From Ochrobactrum quorumnocens (GTDB taxonomy: Bacteria > Pseudomonadota > Alphaproteobacteria > Rhizobiales > Rhizobiaceae): DNA of 64,000 nucleotides. The translations under genes and the position numbers were made by a program. This document shows, one piece after another, positions 26,671 to 35,276 of this stretch (its first letter is position 1; each line of letters begins with the position of its first letter). The stretch spans positions 496,001 to 560,000 of the forward strand of contig NZ_CP022603.1 of the NCBI RefSeq assembly GCF_002278035.1. Reading direction: 5' to 3'. A model generated the notes under the pieces. The model did no database searches and was not told the DNA's origin. It saw only the letters and a list, made by a program, of their open reading frames with translations.

Positions 26671-27396
26671 TTAGAGATAGCGACGTGGATTGGCTGCGAG
26701 ATAGAACGTATTGATTAGCGTATTGATATCGAACACAGGCAAGCCGGATTCCGCCGCAACATACGATGAAAACGGGCACATATTGGTGCATTCAAGCAGA
26801 ATAGCGCCTGGGTTTTCGCAACTCGCCATAAATTCCCGCGTCATTTCCAGCATTTCTTCCTTCAACACTTCCGTGTCGAGATAATCGCGACCTTCAATAT
26901 AGGTCTGTGGAAACTCGGCATTCTGCTTCATTCCCTGCACCTGCACAGGGATTACATCGGACGACCAGCCAACGCCTTTGAAATGCGCGTCATTCATATG
27001 ATGCGCTCGCTCAGTGAAGACACCGATGACTTTACCAGGTGGCAGCATGGCGTGAATAATCGGCGCCTGCATCAGCGATGATGTGAAGACCGGAATGTTG
27101 ACCGCTGCGGCAATATCTTTCTGGAACGGCCCCAAAAAACCACAGCTTGTGGTAATGGCGCGTACGCCCTCCGCTTCGAGTTCGCGTGCCGCCTCGATGA
27201 ATGGTTCGATCAGTTTTGGATCAGGATTTTTGCCCATGATACGTGTGGCATGTGCACCTTTTACTGTCTTGTAACGCACAGGAAAATCATAGGACAGCGC
27301 ATTGCCGATATCGCCAGCAGGACGAGGGAAAATCGTGTCCAGCATCAGCACACCTATTTGCTGGCCATAATTGGTGAAGCCACCTTTGAGCATCAT
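26671..27396 (-). CDS. Asp/Glu racemase-family protein (copy 2)
   Basis: A 241-residue cytoplasmic protein of the cofactor-independent aspartate/glutamate/hydantoin racemase fold. The two expected acid-base cysteines are present: Cys85 in TTSCGFLGPF and Cys203 in LLECTNMCPF. The N-terminal GVLMLDTIFPRPAGDIGN is shared with the second family member at 30271-30984 (about one third to one half similar by eye). It is the last gene of the Lrp-led operon, separated from the FAD dehydrogenase gene by a mosaic element. The family includes racemases and isomerases, so the exact substrate (a D/L amino acid or a related acid) cannot be fixed. Confidence 0.87.
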   Translation of the reverse strand: MMLKGGFTNYGQQIGVLMLDTIFPRPAGDIGNALSYDFPVRYKTVKGAHATRIMGKNPDPKLIEPFIEAARELEAEGVRAITTSCGFLGPFQKDIAAAVNIPVFTSSLMQAPIIHAMLPPGKVIGVFTERAHHMNDAHFKGVGWSSDVIPVQVQGMKQNAEFPQTYIEGRDYLDTEVLKEEMLEMTREFMASCENPGAILLECTNMCPFSSYVAAESGLPVFDINTLINTFYLAANPRRYL

Positions 27397-27428
27397 AGTT
27401 TCATTCCTCTGAACTCAGGATAATCAAA

Positions 27429-27522
27429 GCATTTCCAGCAAAAGTGCGAAGCGGTTTTGCGTAGGGATAATGCGTAAAAACAAAAAGATAGAGCGGTTCA
27501 ATATTAACTGGAACCGCTCTAA
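27429..27522. repeat. Two-hairpin intergenic mosaic element, copy 5
   Basis: A composite unit: GCATTTCCAGCAAAAGTG... TTTTGCG...TGCG, a short A-rich spacer, then a perfect 10-bp stem AGAGCGGTTC (27490-27499) / GAACCGCTCT (27511-27520). The same two-part design recurs at 36604-36709. The distal stem runs into the stop codon of the FAD dehydrogenase gene (27519-27521). Confidence 0.8.
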
Positions 27523-28778
27523 CAACCGAAGCGCGCGGGCGAGAAGGCGCGAACGCTGTCTGATGGGGGTACGTTGTTGATTGCGTCGAGAACGATCTCA
27601 GCGGTTTTGGGGGCTGCAGCGATCCCAATATGACCGTGACCGAAGGCGGCAATGATCCCCGGATGGTGCGTAAGTTTGCCTATCACCGGAACGCCATCTG
27701 CAGGCGACGGGCGATGCCCCATCCAGAGTTTGAGATGCTGCAGATCCTGCTTTTCCAAATTGGGATAGCTCGCCAATGCGTGCTTAAGCAGCACCTCCGA
27801 GCGTCGCCAGTCGGGCGCTTTCTCCACCGTTGCCAGCTCGACCTGACCGGATAAACGCAAACCCATATTGGTGGGTGTATTGCCCATCCGCCCGGTGCTC
27901 GGCATGATCGGGATATCAAAGGGAAGCTCGTTCAAGGGCAAGGTCACATGATACCCGCGCTCGCTTTGCATCGGCACATACAAGCCGAGATCGCTCATGA
28001 TGCGCCCGGAATGGATGCCCGCTGCCAGCACGATATAATCGGCGGCGATACTCTCATCATTATCGAGCACAACACGCGGCGAAACACCTGTGAGAACTTT
28101 TACGACGTTCTTTCGAATAAAACGAACGCCTGCCTTTTCCGCTTGCGCTGCAATACCCGCAACATAGCCTCCAGTATCAAGACAATGCGCGCCTTCCTTT
28201 ACATGAATGGCGAAGCGAAAATTGCCTCCAAGCGCAGGAATACGTTCACGCAATTCTGCTTCCTGCCATTCGTCGAACAGAATACCGTTATCACGACGCA
28301 GCTGCCAGCTGAGAGCCTCAGCCTCAAAGGCTGCACGATCAGGATAGGCGTAAAGCAGGCCCTTCTGCACGATGAGATGTTCCTGCCCGGTCTTACTGGC
28401 CAGCTCAAGGTGGCGTTTCGGTCCATCATTAAGCAGCCAGTTGAGCTTGGCAGCAGTTTTTGTCACCCGCGATTTTGTGGCCCCTGCGAGCAGGAACCGG
28501 AGAAGCCATGGTGTCAGCCTTGGGACCGATTTCCAGTCAAGGGTCAGTGGCCCGTTGCGATCAAGCAGAAATCCGGGGACCTGCCGCCACAAGCCAGGCA
28601 TACTCATGGGAATGATCGAGGCGGGACTGATCCAGCCACCGTTTCCGTAGCTTGCACTTTGCTCTCCGCCCGGTTCTGAGCCGTCGCAAAGCGTTACTTT
28701 CAAACCGGCATCAGCGAGCCGCAAGGCGGTGGTGGAGCCGATAATGCCAGCCCCGACGACAATTACATTGCCTGTCAT
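27519..28778 (-). CDS. FAD-dependent D-amino-acid dehydrogenase-like protein (DadA type)
   Basis: A 419-residue flavoprotein of the DAO/DadA family. The N-terminal dinucleotide fold is VVGAGIIGSTTAL (residues 7-19), followed by the DadA-like SASYGNGGWISPA. Near the C-terminus are GHRPSPADGVPVIG and the FAD-closing GHGHIGIAAAPKTAEIV. It should oxidise an amino acid to the 2-oxo acid, passing electrons to the respiratory chain or O2. It lies 26 bases after the ABC ATPase gene and before a racemase-like gene, so transport, racemisation and oxidation of one amino acid are probably linked. The exact substrate and stereochemistry are unknown. Confidence 0.9.
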   Translation of the reverse strand: MTGNVIVVGAGIIGSTTALRLADAGLKVTLCDGSEPGGEQSASYGNGGWISPASIIPMSMPGLWRQVPGFLLDRNGPLTLDWKSVPRLTPWLLRFLLAGATKSRVTKTAAKLNWLLNDGPKRHLELASKTGQEHLIVQKGLLYAYPDRAAFEAEALSWQLRRDNGILFDEWQEAELRERIPALGGNFRFAIHVKEGAHCLDTGGYVAGIAAQAEKAGVRFIRKNVVKVLTGVSPRVVLDNDESIAADYIVLAAGIHSGRIMSDLGLYVPMQSERGYHVTLPLNELPFDIPIMPSTGRMGNTPTNMGLRLSGQVELATVEKAPDWRRSEVLLKHALASYPNLEKQDLQHLKLWMGHRPSPADGVPVIGKLTHHPGIIAAFGHGHIGIAAAPKTAEIVLDAINNVPPSDSVRAFSPARFGC

Positions 28779-28804
28779 GACATTTATCCGTTCTGTGCGT
28801 GCAT

Positions 28805-29575
28805 TTATGCGAGACCGCCGTGGAAATGGCTCAGAAACTCTCGGGTTGCGGGTTCATGCGGCTCATTGATCACCTGACGGGCATCGCCGGTTTCAACGAC
28901 GTAACCGTCCTGCATGAAGATGACCTTGTCAGCGACATCACGAGCAAAGGCCATTTCATGGGTCACAAGGATCATCGTCATGCCCTGCTCGGCCAGTTGT
29001 CGTATGACCGCCAGAACTTCACCGACCAGTGCTGGATCGAGAGCCGATGTTGCCTCGTCAAACAGCATCACATCGGGGCGCATCGCGAGCGCCCTTGCAA
29101 TCGCAACGCGCTGTTTCTGACCGCCCGAGAGCTGCTCTGGTCTGGCGTCCGCACGGGCTGCAAGCCCGACCTTTTCCAACAGTTCCATGGCCAGTTCGCG
29201 GGCAGCCTTTTTGTCCTGTTTGAGAACAGTGACCGGCCCAATCATGACGTTATCGAGAACGCTCATATGCGGAAACAGATTGAAGTTCTGAAACACCATC
29301 CCGGTATTGGCGCGGAATGCCGCTAGATATTTGTCCGTGAGCGACACGTCCCCGGACGAGAAATCGATTTTCTGCTGACCAATTGCGATGTAACCCGCAT
29401 CCGGCAGCGAAAGCAGATTAAGACTGCGGAGCAGTGTCGATTTGCCGGAGCCACTTGGCCCGATCAGCGCAACCACCTGCCCGCGCTCAACTGTGAGACT
29501 GATATTGCGCAGCACCTCAATGTCGCCAAAAGACTTTTTCAGCCCACGCACTTCGATCATCGGTTCAGCATTCAT
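28805..29575 (-). CDS. Amino-acid ABC transporter ATP-binding protein (GlnQ type)
   Basis: A 256-residue ATPase of the polar-amino-acid uptake family. Walker A GPSGSGKST, the Q-loop FQNFNLFPHMSVLDN, signature LSGGQKQRVAIARAL and Walker B VMLFDEATSALD are all intact. Note Ala instead of Pro after the catalytic Glu in Walker B, a common variant. It energises the single permease at 29615-30271, presumably as a homodimer pair. The gene is 39 bases downstream of the permease gene and 26 bases upstream of the flavoprotein gene on the minus strand. Confidence 0.94.
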   Translation of the reverse strand: MNAEPMIEVRGLKKSFGDIEVLRNISLTVERGQVVALIGPSGSGKSTLLRSLNLLSLPDAGYIAIGQQKIDFSSGDVSLTDKYLAAFRANTGMVFQNFNLFPHMSVLDNVMIGPVTVLKQDKKAARELAMELLEKVGLAARADARPEQLSGGQKQRVAIARALAMRPDVMLFDEATSALDPALVGEVLAVIRQLAEQGMTMILVTHEMAFARDVADKVIFMQDGYVVETGDARQVINEPHEPATREFLSHFHGGLA

Positions 29576-29614
29576 GGCTTATCTCCACAAGGCTTGCTTG
29601 CTTCATTCGGCTCA

Positions 29615-30271
29615 TCATTTCAGCCTGCCTTCCAGCCCATGGGCGAGCCGTGTCAGAGGGAACAGGACAGCGAGATAAAGCACTGCAATCAGGGTGTAGG
29701 TTTCAAGCGGCCGATAGGTAGCCGAAGTAACCAGCTGGCCCTGATAAAGAAGATCAGGCACAGCAAGGACCGACAAAAGCGATGTGTTTTTCAGCTGAAG
29801 CACAGACTGGTTGACCAGTGGCGGCACCATGCGGCGCAGTGCCTGCGGTAGAATAATCTTGCCCATCAGCTGGCCGCGACGCATACCGATTGCACGCCCT
29901 GCATCCCACTGCCCCGCATCAATGGAAACGATGCCGCCACGGATGATTTCCGCATAAAATGCAGCACCATAGAAGGTAAGCGTAATGAAAGCCGCCATGG
30001 CAGGCGAAATTTCAAAACCAATCAGCATCGGGAGTGCGTAGTAGCACCAGACCAACTGCACCAGTACCGGCGTACAGCGAAATATCTCAACGACCGTCAT
30101 AATGGGAACGGTGATGATTTTGTTGCCGGAAAGCCTGCCAAGAGCAAAGACTGTTCCAACGAATATGCCCGAGAGTACGGTTATAATCGTAAAACCGACC
30201 GTGTAGGCCAGGCCTTGGAGGAATAATCCCCGATACTGCCAAAGGCCGGAAAAGTCCCATTGATAGTCCAT
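29615..30271 (-). CDS. Amino-acid ABC transporter permease (HisM/GlnP type)
   Basis: A 218-residue inner-membrane permease. I place the start at 30271, where TAATG joins the racemase stop and this start; the longer frame upstream only overlaps the racemase gene. The EAA loop reads DAGQWDAGRAIGMRRGQ, followed by IILPQALRRMVPPLVNQ. About five helices are visible. It is the only permease in the operon and should form a homodimer. It works with the ATPase at 28805 and the Tat-exported binding protein at 30998. Confidence 0.93.
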   Translation of the reverse strand: MDYQWDFSGLWQYRGLFLQGLAYTVGFTIITVLSGIFVGTVFALGRLSGNKIITVPIMTVVEIFRCTPVLVQLVWCYYALPMLIGFEISPAMAAFITLTFYGAAFYAEIIRGGIVSIDAGQWDAGRAIGMRRGQLMGKIILPQALRRMVPPLVNQSVLQLKNTSLLSVLAVPDLLYQGQLVTSATYRPLETYTLIAVLYLAVLFPLTRLAHGLEGRLK

Positions 30272-30984
30272 TAATTCACTCTTTCTGACATCCCGGCGAA
30301 GGCACGGGAAGACGTTGAGCTGAACAGCCAATGCCCCAGCGACAGGACATCGAACACCGGCAAGCCACATGTTTTTGCGACTGCTTGTGCAAATGGCGGC
30401 ATGTTTGTGCACTCAAGAACAACGGCACCAAGATTGGGTTCGCGTAACTTCAGCTCTTGTGCGGCGTTTGTAATTTCAGTTTCAAGAGCCGAGCGATCAT
30501 AAGTTCCGCTGCCTTCAATCAACTCGCGAAAGGCACCACCGCCTGGCATGCCAATCCTTGGCGTGCGGATGCTGGCACCACAGGCGGCGAAGATTGCATC
30601 GTCAAGGCTCGCTTCATCATAGGTGATTACCCCCACCGCGCGCTGCGGACCGACCAATGTGCTGACCATCGGCAACTGAAGCAGGCTGGAGGTAGCAATC
30701 GGCACCGACAGTTTTCCGTTTAAAGTGCCTTGGTGGCGCGCCATGAAGCCGCAAGAGGTAACGAGCGCCCTGCATCCTTCAGCAATCAGAGCCTCGCCAG
30801 CAATAACGAAGTCTTCGATCAACCCCGCACCACCCTGACGAATGATCTTGTCGGGTGATGCTCCGCTTACCTTCTTGAACCTTACCGGCATCTCCCATGA
30901 TGCCGGATTCCCGACATCTCCGGGCGGACGCGGAAAGCCGGTGTCAAGCATGATGACACCGAGTGATCTTTGCTGATGCTGCAT
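30271..30984 (-). CDS. Asp/Glu racemase-family protein (copy 1)
   Basis: A 237-residue member of the cofactor-independent racemase family. Cys78 (LVTSCGFMARHQ) and Cys192 (VLECTNMPPF) are the expected catalytic pair. It shares GVIMLDTGFPRPPGDVGNP with the copy at 26671. It sits between the binding-protein gene (13 bases upstream) and the permease gene (one-base TAATG overlap), an unusual place for an enzyme and a sign that it acts on the transported compound. The reaction could be racemisation of an amino acid or isomerisation of a related acid; the sequence does not decide. Confidence 0.87.
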   Translation of the reverse strand: MQHQQRSLGVIMLDTGFPRPPGDVGNPASWEMPVRFKKVSGASPDKIIRQGGAGLIEDFVIAGEALIAEGCRALVTSCGFMARHQGTLNGKLSVPIATSSLLQLPMVSTLVGPQRAVGVITYDEASLDDAIFAACGASIRTPRIGMPGGGAFRELIEGSGTYDRSALETEITNAAQELKLREPNLGAVVLECTNMPPFAQAVAKTCGLPVFDVLSLGHWLFSSTSSRAFAGMSERVN

Positions 30985-30997
30985 GATGGTTGACGCG

Positions 30998-31831
30998 TCA
31001 GAACTTCAAAGTTGGCGGCAAGTCAGATGGCTGCACACCCACTAGCGAAAGGCTGTTGACGATCCATTCATTGACCTTGCCGTCTTCACGACGTTTTTTG
31101 AGCCAAACGTCAACGTAGTCGCGGAATTCGCCGTTTGCATCTTTGCGCACGCCAATCGTGGTGGGTTGGCTATCCAGCGGCTCAGGAACAAATACTCTAA
31201 ATTTGTCGCCAAGCTTATGCGCCGTCACAACAGACATCAGTGCGACCTGCACGATTACATCGGCCCGACCAGATTGTAGAGCGATAACGGTTTCATCCGC
31301 ACCTTTAAGCGCGACAAGCGTGCAATTGGGCAACGTTTTGCGAGCGAAGAGATCCTGCGTAGAACCGAGATCAACCGTGACGCGGATTTCAGGCTTGTTC
31401 AGCTCTTCCCAGTTTTTGATCTCACGATCCTTGCTGGTGATGACGGAAAAGACATTGTCCATCATAGCTTCGGTGAAGTCGACCGATTTCGCACGTTCAG
31501 GATTATTGCTGAGAGCAAACATAATGTCGATCTTGCCACCTTGAAGGTCCATGACGGAGTTGCCCCAGGTGGTTTCGACCATTTCCAGCGGCACACCAAT
31601 ATATTCGGCGAGGTCCTTGCCCATGGAAACGCAGAAACCGTCCCATTCACCAGTGGCGAGGTTTTTCTGGTAGTACGGCGGTGTGCCGTTGAATACGCCG
31701 ATGCGCAGCGCGCCCCGGTCCTTGATGGATTTCAGTGTCACGCCGTCTTCGACAGCCCACGAAAAGCCGGGCGCAAGCATGGCAGCAGTGCCGCCCAAAA
31801 GCGTTGTCTGGATAAACTTACGTCTATTCAT
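30998..31831 (-). CDS. Amino-acid ABC transporter substrate-binding protein, Tat signal
   Basis: A 277-residue family 3 periplasmic binding protein. The start at 31831 opens MNRRKFIQTTLLGGTAAML, a twin-arginine signal, with AGAGGGAAA upstream; earlier in-frame codons overlap the Lrp gene. The mature part shows LRIGVFNGTPPYYQKN and WDGFCVSMGKDLAEYIGVPL, typical of the polar-amino-acid group. It lies 28 bases after the Lrp gene and 13 before a racemase gene. It captures the ligand for the permease at 29615. Tat export is less common for this family but also seen in the two peptide binding proteins near the left end. Confidence 0.93.
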   Translation of the reverse strand: MNRRKFIQTTLLGGTAAMLAPGFSWAVEDGVTLKSIKDRGALRIGVFNGTPPYYQKNLATGEWDGFCVSMGKDLAEYIGVPLEMVETTWGNSVMDLQGGKIDIMFALSNNPERAKSVDFTEAMMDNVFSVITSKDREIKNWEELNKPEIRVTVDLGSTQDLFARKTLPNCTLVALKGADETVIALQSGRADVIVQVALMSVVTAHKLGDKFRVFVPEPLDSQPTTIGVRKDANGEFRDYVDVWLKKRREDGKVNEWIVNSLSLVGVQPSDLPPTLKF

Positions 31832-31859
31832 CGTTGTTTCCCTCTTGTTGAACCGAGCA

Positions 31860-32324
31860 TTACTGTGCGCCTGAATGCGCCAGGCTGCTTTCTCTATTAA
31901 ATTTATTGGAAAGTACCACTGAGTAACTGACGTTCTCGATTCCTTCGATCTGTGCCAGCTCTTCAATCAATGCCTCCAGATCTTCGAGAAATCCTACATG
32001 AACCCGACACAATATATTCGCCGGACCGCTGATGGCATCTGCTGTAAGAATTTCCGGATAAGCGCGTAACGCCGCAAACAAGCGCTGCACTATGCGTTGT
32101 GAAGCTGTGATGAACAGATAAGCGGAGATGCTGTTGTCATCCTTGGTCCGACGGACGATAGCCCGGTATCCCAATATGACGCCGCGCCGTTCCAGACGGC
32201 CTATTCGTTCCTGAACACTCGATCGGGCAAGGCCCACGCGCCTTGCCAGTTCACTCGCCGGGAGACGTGCATTTTCCTCCAGGATACTGACCAGATTTCG
32301 GTCGATACTATCACCGTAGTCCAT
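31860..32324 (-). CDS. Lrp/AsnC family transcriptional regulator
   Basis: A 154-residue regulator. The N-terminal helix-turn-helix (IDRNLVSILEENARLPASEL, then RVGLARSSVQERIGRLERRG) is followed by the RAM ligand domain from about residue 65 (YLFITAS to VSYSVVLS). These proteins sense amino acids. It is the first gene of the 32324-to-26671 operon, so it probably controls uptake and breakdown of the amino acid handled there, and its own synthesis. The 113-base gap to the divergent LysR gene at 32438 should hold its promoter and operators. Confidence 0.93.
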   Translation of the reverse strand: MDYGDSIDRNLVSILEENARLPASELARRVGLARSSVQERIGRLERRGVILGYRAIVRRTKDDNSISAYLFITASQRIVQRLFAALRAYPEILTADAISGPANILCRVHVGFLEDLEALIEELAQIEGIENVSYSVVLSNKFNRESSLAHSGAQ

Positions 32325-32437
32325 CGTGTTCCCTTATGTTTATTTGTAATGAGAATGCGGCGCTTTCTCATCAAATAAAAGCATTGAAAATTGGATTAAG
32401 CATGAATTAAACTCATGATTAGAATCTGAGGAAACCC

Positions 32438-33358
32438 ATGCGCCGCTTTCTTCCTTCTCTTTCAGCTCTGCATGCTTTCGATGCGTCGGTGCGCTATCTG
32501 AGCTTCACACGCGCATCGGAAAATCTCGGCATGACGCAAAGCGGCGTCAGCCGTCAGATTCAAAATCTTGAGTCTTTTCTCGGTCTTAAGCTATTTGAAC
32601 GGGCGGGGCCGCGTTTGGTTCTCACGGAAGAAGGACAGAGTTACTACGAGGAAGTTTCGCGTATTCTCGCAAAACTTGAAGAAGTTTCTATGGATGCAGT
32701 GCGTGGTTATAAAACGCAGAGCCTGCTCAAAGTTGGCCTGCCGCCGACACTAATGCGGAAATGGGCGCCGAGCATCATCAGCACCTTCGCCCGGACATAT
32801 CCTCAAATATGGTTCGAGGTGTTTCCCTGCTCACATGATCTCGACTGGGGTAAATCCGATCTCGATCTGGCCATACTGCGCGGCATTGGCAATTGGGCCA
32901 ATGTGCGCAGCCATCTGCTGTTTCCTGAAGAATTGGTGGTGATCGGTTCACCGGAAATTGTACCCGAGAACGGACTGACCGGAGATGTCGAATTGCTCGA
33001 CTTTCCGCTGATCCAGAACTCAAACAGGCCAAGCCTGTGGCTGCACTGGCTGCGGGGTGCAGGTATTCATTACAACAAGCGTATCTTTGGGCCGCGCCTG
33101 CCAACACATGATGTAATCATCGAATGTGCTGTTGCAGGTATGGGGCTTGCAATCGCACCTAAAATTTTAGTGCAGGAGGAACTGCAGTCCAGAAAACTCA
33201 AGCTGGCACTTGAGCGCGTACAGACATCTGGCGAGAGCTATTTTCTCTGCTCAGCGCAGGCGCGGCAGGGCTCGAAAAATGTCCGACTGTTCCGCGACTG
33301 GTTCATTGCAGAAGCAAAACGCCACAAACATCATCTGCCTGTGGCGTCATCAGTTTAG
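32438..33358 (+). CDS. LysR family transcriptional regulator (GcvA-like)
   Basis: A 306-residue LTTR of the GcvA-like subgroup. The opening MRRFLPSLSALHAFDASVRY is characteristic, with the recognition helix in RASENLGMTQSGVSRQIQNL and the wing GLKLFERAGPRLVLTEEG. The effector domain starts near residue 90. It is divergent from the Lrp operon and convergent with the thiamine-diphosphate enzyme gene; its stop overlaps that gene's end by four bases. It could regulate either neighbour; nothing in the sequence decides. Confidence 0.92.
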   Translation: MRRFLPSLSALHAFDASVRYLSFTRASENLGMTQSGVSRQIQNLESFLGLKLFERAGPRLVLTEEGQSYYEEVSRILAKLEEVSMDAVRGYKTQSLLKVGLPPTLMRKWAPSIISTFARTYPQIWFEVFPCSHDLDWGKSDLDLAILRGIGNWANVRSHLLFPEELVVIGSPEIVPENGLTGDVELLDFPLIQNSNRPSLWLHWLRGAGIHYNKRIFGPRLPTHDVIIECAVAGMGLAIAPKILVQEELQSRKLKLALERVQTSGESYFLCSAQARQGSKNVRLFRDWFIAEAKRHKHHLPVASSV

Positions 33359-35106
33359 ATGTAAGAACGCTCAACTGGCTTCAGGTTGAGCGGATCTTCA
33401 CCGCGCTTTAAAAGCCAAGAATAAACTGGCGGCACCCGGTCAGCTATCGATTCAACATGGACGTCGATAAAACACGGCCCGTCTTTCCAGGCAAAGGCTT
33501 CCGCCATCGCTTGGTCAACCTCATCGGCGGTTTTGGCGGTCCATGCCTTCAAGCCGTAGGCCTCGGCAATTGCCTGACCTTTGGGCGCAAGAAAATCGAC
33601 ACCGAAGCACTGGTTATGCCCCTTTAATCGATGCAGGCCTTTGATCCAGCCGAAAGTCGCATTGTTGAACAAAATAAGGATCGCGGGCACCTGCAAACGC
33701 ACCAGCGTTTCAAGCTCGCCTACCGTCATGCCGAATGATCCATCGCCGAACAGTCCAATCGGTCGCTTGTCAGGATCGGCTCGCCAAGCACCGACAGTGG
33801 CAGGAAGTGCTGATCCAAGACCACCAAAAGCACGCGGAATGGCAAACCGTGTTTCCTGATCGTTGATCTTGAGAAAACGCGTCATATAGGGCGTGGGTGT
33901 GCCTGCGTCAGAGTAAATCAGGGCTGGTTGGCTCGACTGGCTGAGCGCTTCGTTGAACGAACGCACAACACGTTCAGGGCGCAAAGGAACACGCTCGTCG
34001 TTCAATGCTTCCTCGGCATGTTCCCAGAAGATGCGCCTATGGGCGTTCAATTCTTCGATCCAGCTATCGTGCTTTTTGGGCTCAATCGTCAACTCGATCT
34101 GCAGCAACTCATCCAACACCAGCAATGCATCGCCCTGAATAGAGAGCAGATTTTCGTAATTATTGGCTATTATTTCAGGCGAAATATCAATTTGCGCAAG
34201 ACGTCTGTTGAGTGTGATCTTTGGGAAAGTCCAGCCAATCGTCACAACAGAACCAATGCGGGAACCCACAAACAATGTGAAATCGGAATGTTCCAACGCC
34301 CAGTTGGCATGAGGATGATAGCCATTATCTCCGATCACGCCGATGGCCAGACGATGATCATCGTCAATCGCACCCTGCCCCGTCATCGTTGTGCACATTG
34401 GAATATTATACTTCTCGGCCAGCCTTGAAATCTGCTCACCGGATCTAGCGCGATTAACACCACCACCCGCCACGATCAAAGGTCGATCTGCTTTCGCAAT
34501 CAGTTCGAGCAGTTCTTGCAGCTTCTGTTTTGGCGGCAGTGTCGGGAATGCCGGGAAGGTTTTGCACTCTTCTTCGACATGCAACGATATCCGCGCCGGA
34601 TCAACCTCCGCAAGAAGCATATCTTCGGGAATCTGGAGATGCACCGCGCCCGGTTTACCGGAACAGGCAACACGAAACGCACGACGAATGATTTCGGGCA
34701 GTTTTTCGGCCGATTTCACCTGCACCGAGAGCTTGGTCACAGGCTCAAACAGTTTTGCGCAATCAAGCTCGGTGAGAACACCGCGCCCTTCTCCCGGCAA
34801 AGGAATATCAATGGTCAGGAGAATAACAGGTATTGACGATCCATTCGATTCAGCGACCGGCGGCAGCGAATACATAGCGCCTGCGCCCGACGGACATTCA
34901 AAGACCCCGGGCTTGTTTGTAAAACGTCCATAGGCATCGGCCATATATCCGGCGGAGCGTTCATCGCGCGCCATGATATGACGTATTTCGCCCTCCCGCT
35001 GCTGCAGAGCTTCATACAGAGGCACGTTGGTATCGCCCGGCACCCCGAAGATTGTCTCAACGCCATAGCCAATCAACATTTGGACCAAAATATCTGCGCC
35101 GCGCAT
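33355..35106 (-). CDS. Thiamine-diphosphate-dependent enzyme (acetolactate synthase-like)
   Basis: A 583-residue protein with the three-domain layout of the POX/ALS family. The N-terminal PYR domain has the catalytic Glu49 in RDERSAGYMADAYGR; the central domain holds LIVAGGGVNRARSG; the C-terminal PP domain has the ThDP-Mg motif from GDGSF at residue 454 to FNN near 482. Family reactions are decarboxylation or C-C ligation of 2-oxo acids. It is not obviously IlvB: no small subunit gene is adjacent, and it stands alone. Its position near an amino-acid oxidising operon hints at a 2-oxo-acid substrate, but this is weak. Confidence 0.88.
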   Translation of the reverse strand: MRGADILVQMLIGYGVETIFGVPGDTNVPLYEALQQREGEIRHIMARDERSAGYMADAYGRFTNKPGVFECPSGAGAMYSLPPVAESNGSSIPVILLTIDIPLPGEGRGVLTELDCAKLFEPVTKLSVQVKSAEKLPEIIRRAFRVACSGKPGAVHLQIPEDMLLAEVDPARISLHVEEECKTFPAFPTLPPKQKLQELLELIAKADRPLIVAGGGVNRARSGEQISRLAEKYNIPMCTTMTGQGAIDDDHRLAIGVIGDNGYHPHANWALEHSDFTLFVGSRIGSVVTIGWTFPKITLNRRLAQIDISPEIIANNYENLLSIQGDALLVLDELLQIELTIEPKKHDSWIEELNAHRRIFWEHAEEALNDERVPLRPERVVRSFNEALSQSSQPALIYSDAGTPTPYMTRFLKINDQETRFAIPRAFGGLGSALPATVGAWRADPDKRPIGLFGDGSFGMTVGELETLVRLQVPAILILFNNATFGWIKGLHRLKGHNQCFGVDFLAPKGQAIAEAYGLKAWTAKTADEVDQAMAEAFAWKDGPCFIDVHVESIADRVPPVYSWLLKRGEDPLNLKPVERSYI

Positions 35107-35276
35107 TCTCTACTCCTTTGGAATCGTGTTGGCGCAGCTTAGGTGCAATTTATTTCGGCCTGGACCGGCGGATCGGCGGCCCTATCTTAGGAGCGCCGAC
35201 GAAACGCAGGCGCGCTACGGCGATAACGCCGCCCAAAACACCGCCCATTGGAGGAGCCGGTACAATATTTGTGACG

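Noticed and set aside
35107..35276. Short frames on both strands between the ThDP enzyme and HPP genes
   Set aside because: They are Pro/Arg-rich without ribosome sites, overlap neighbouring coding sequence, and give no recognisable protein.
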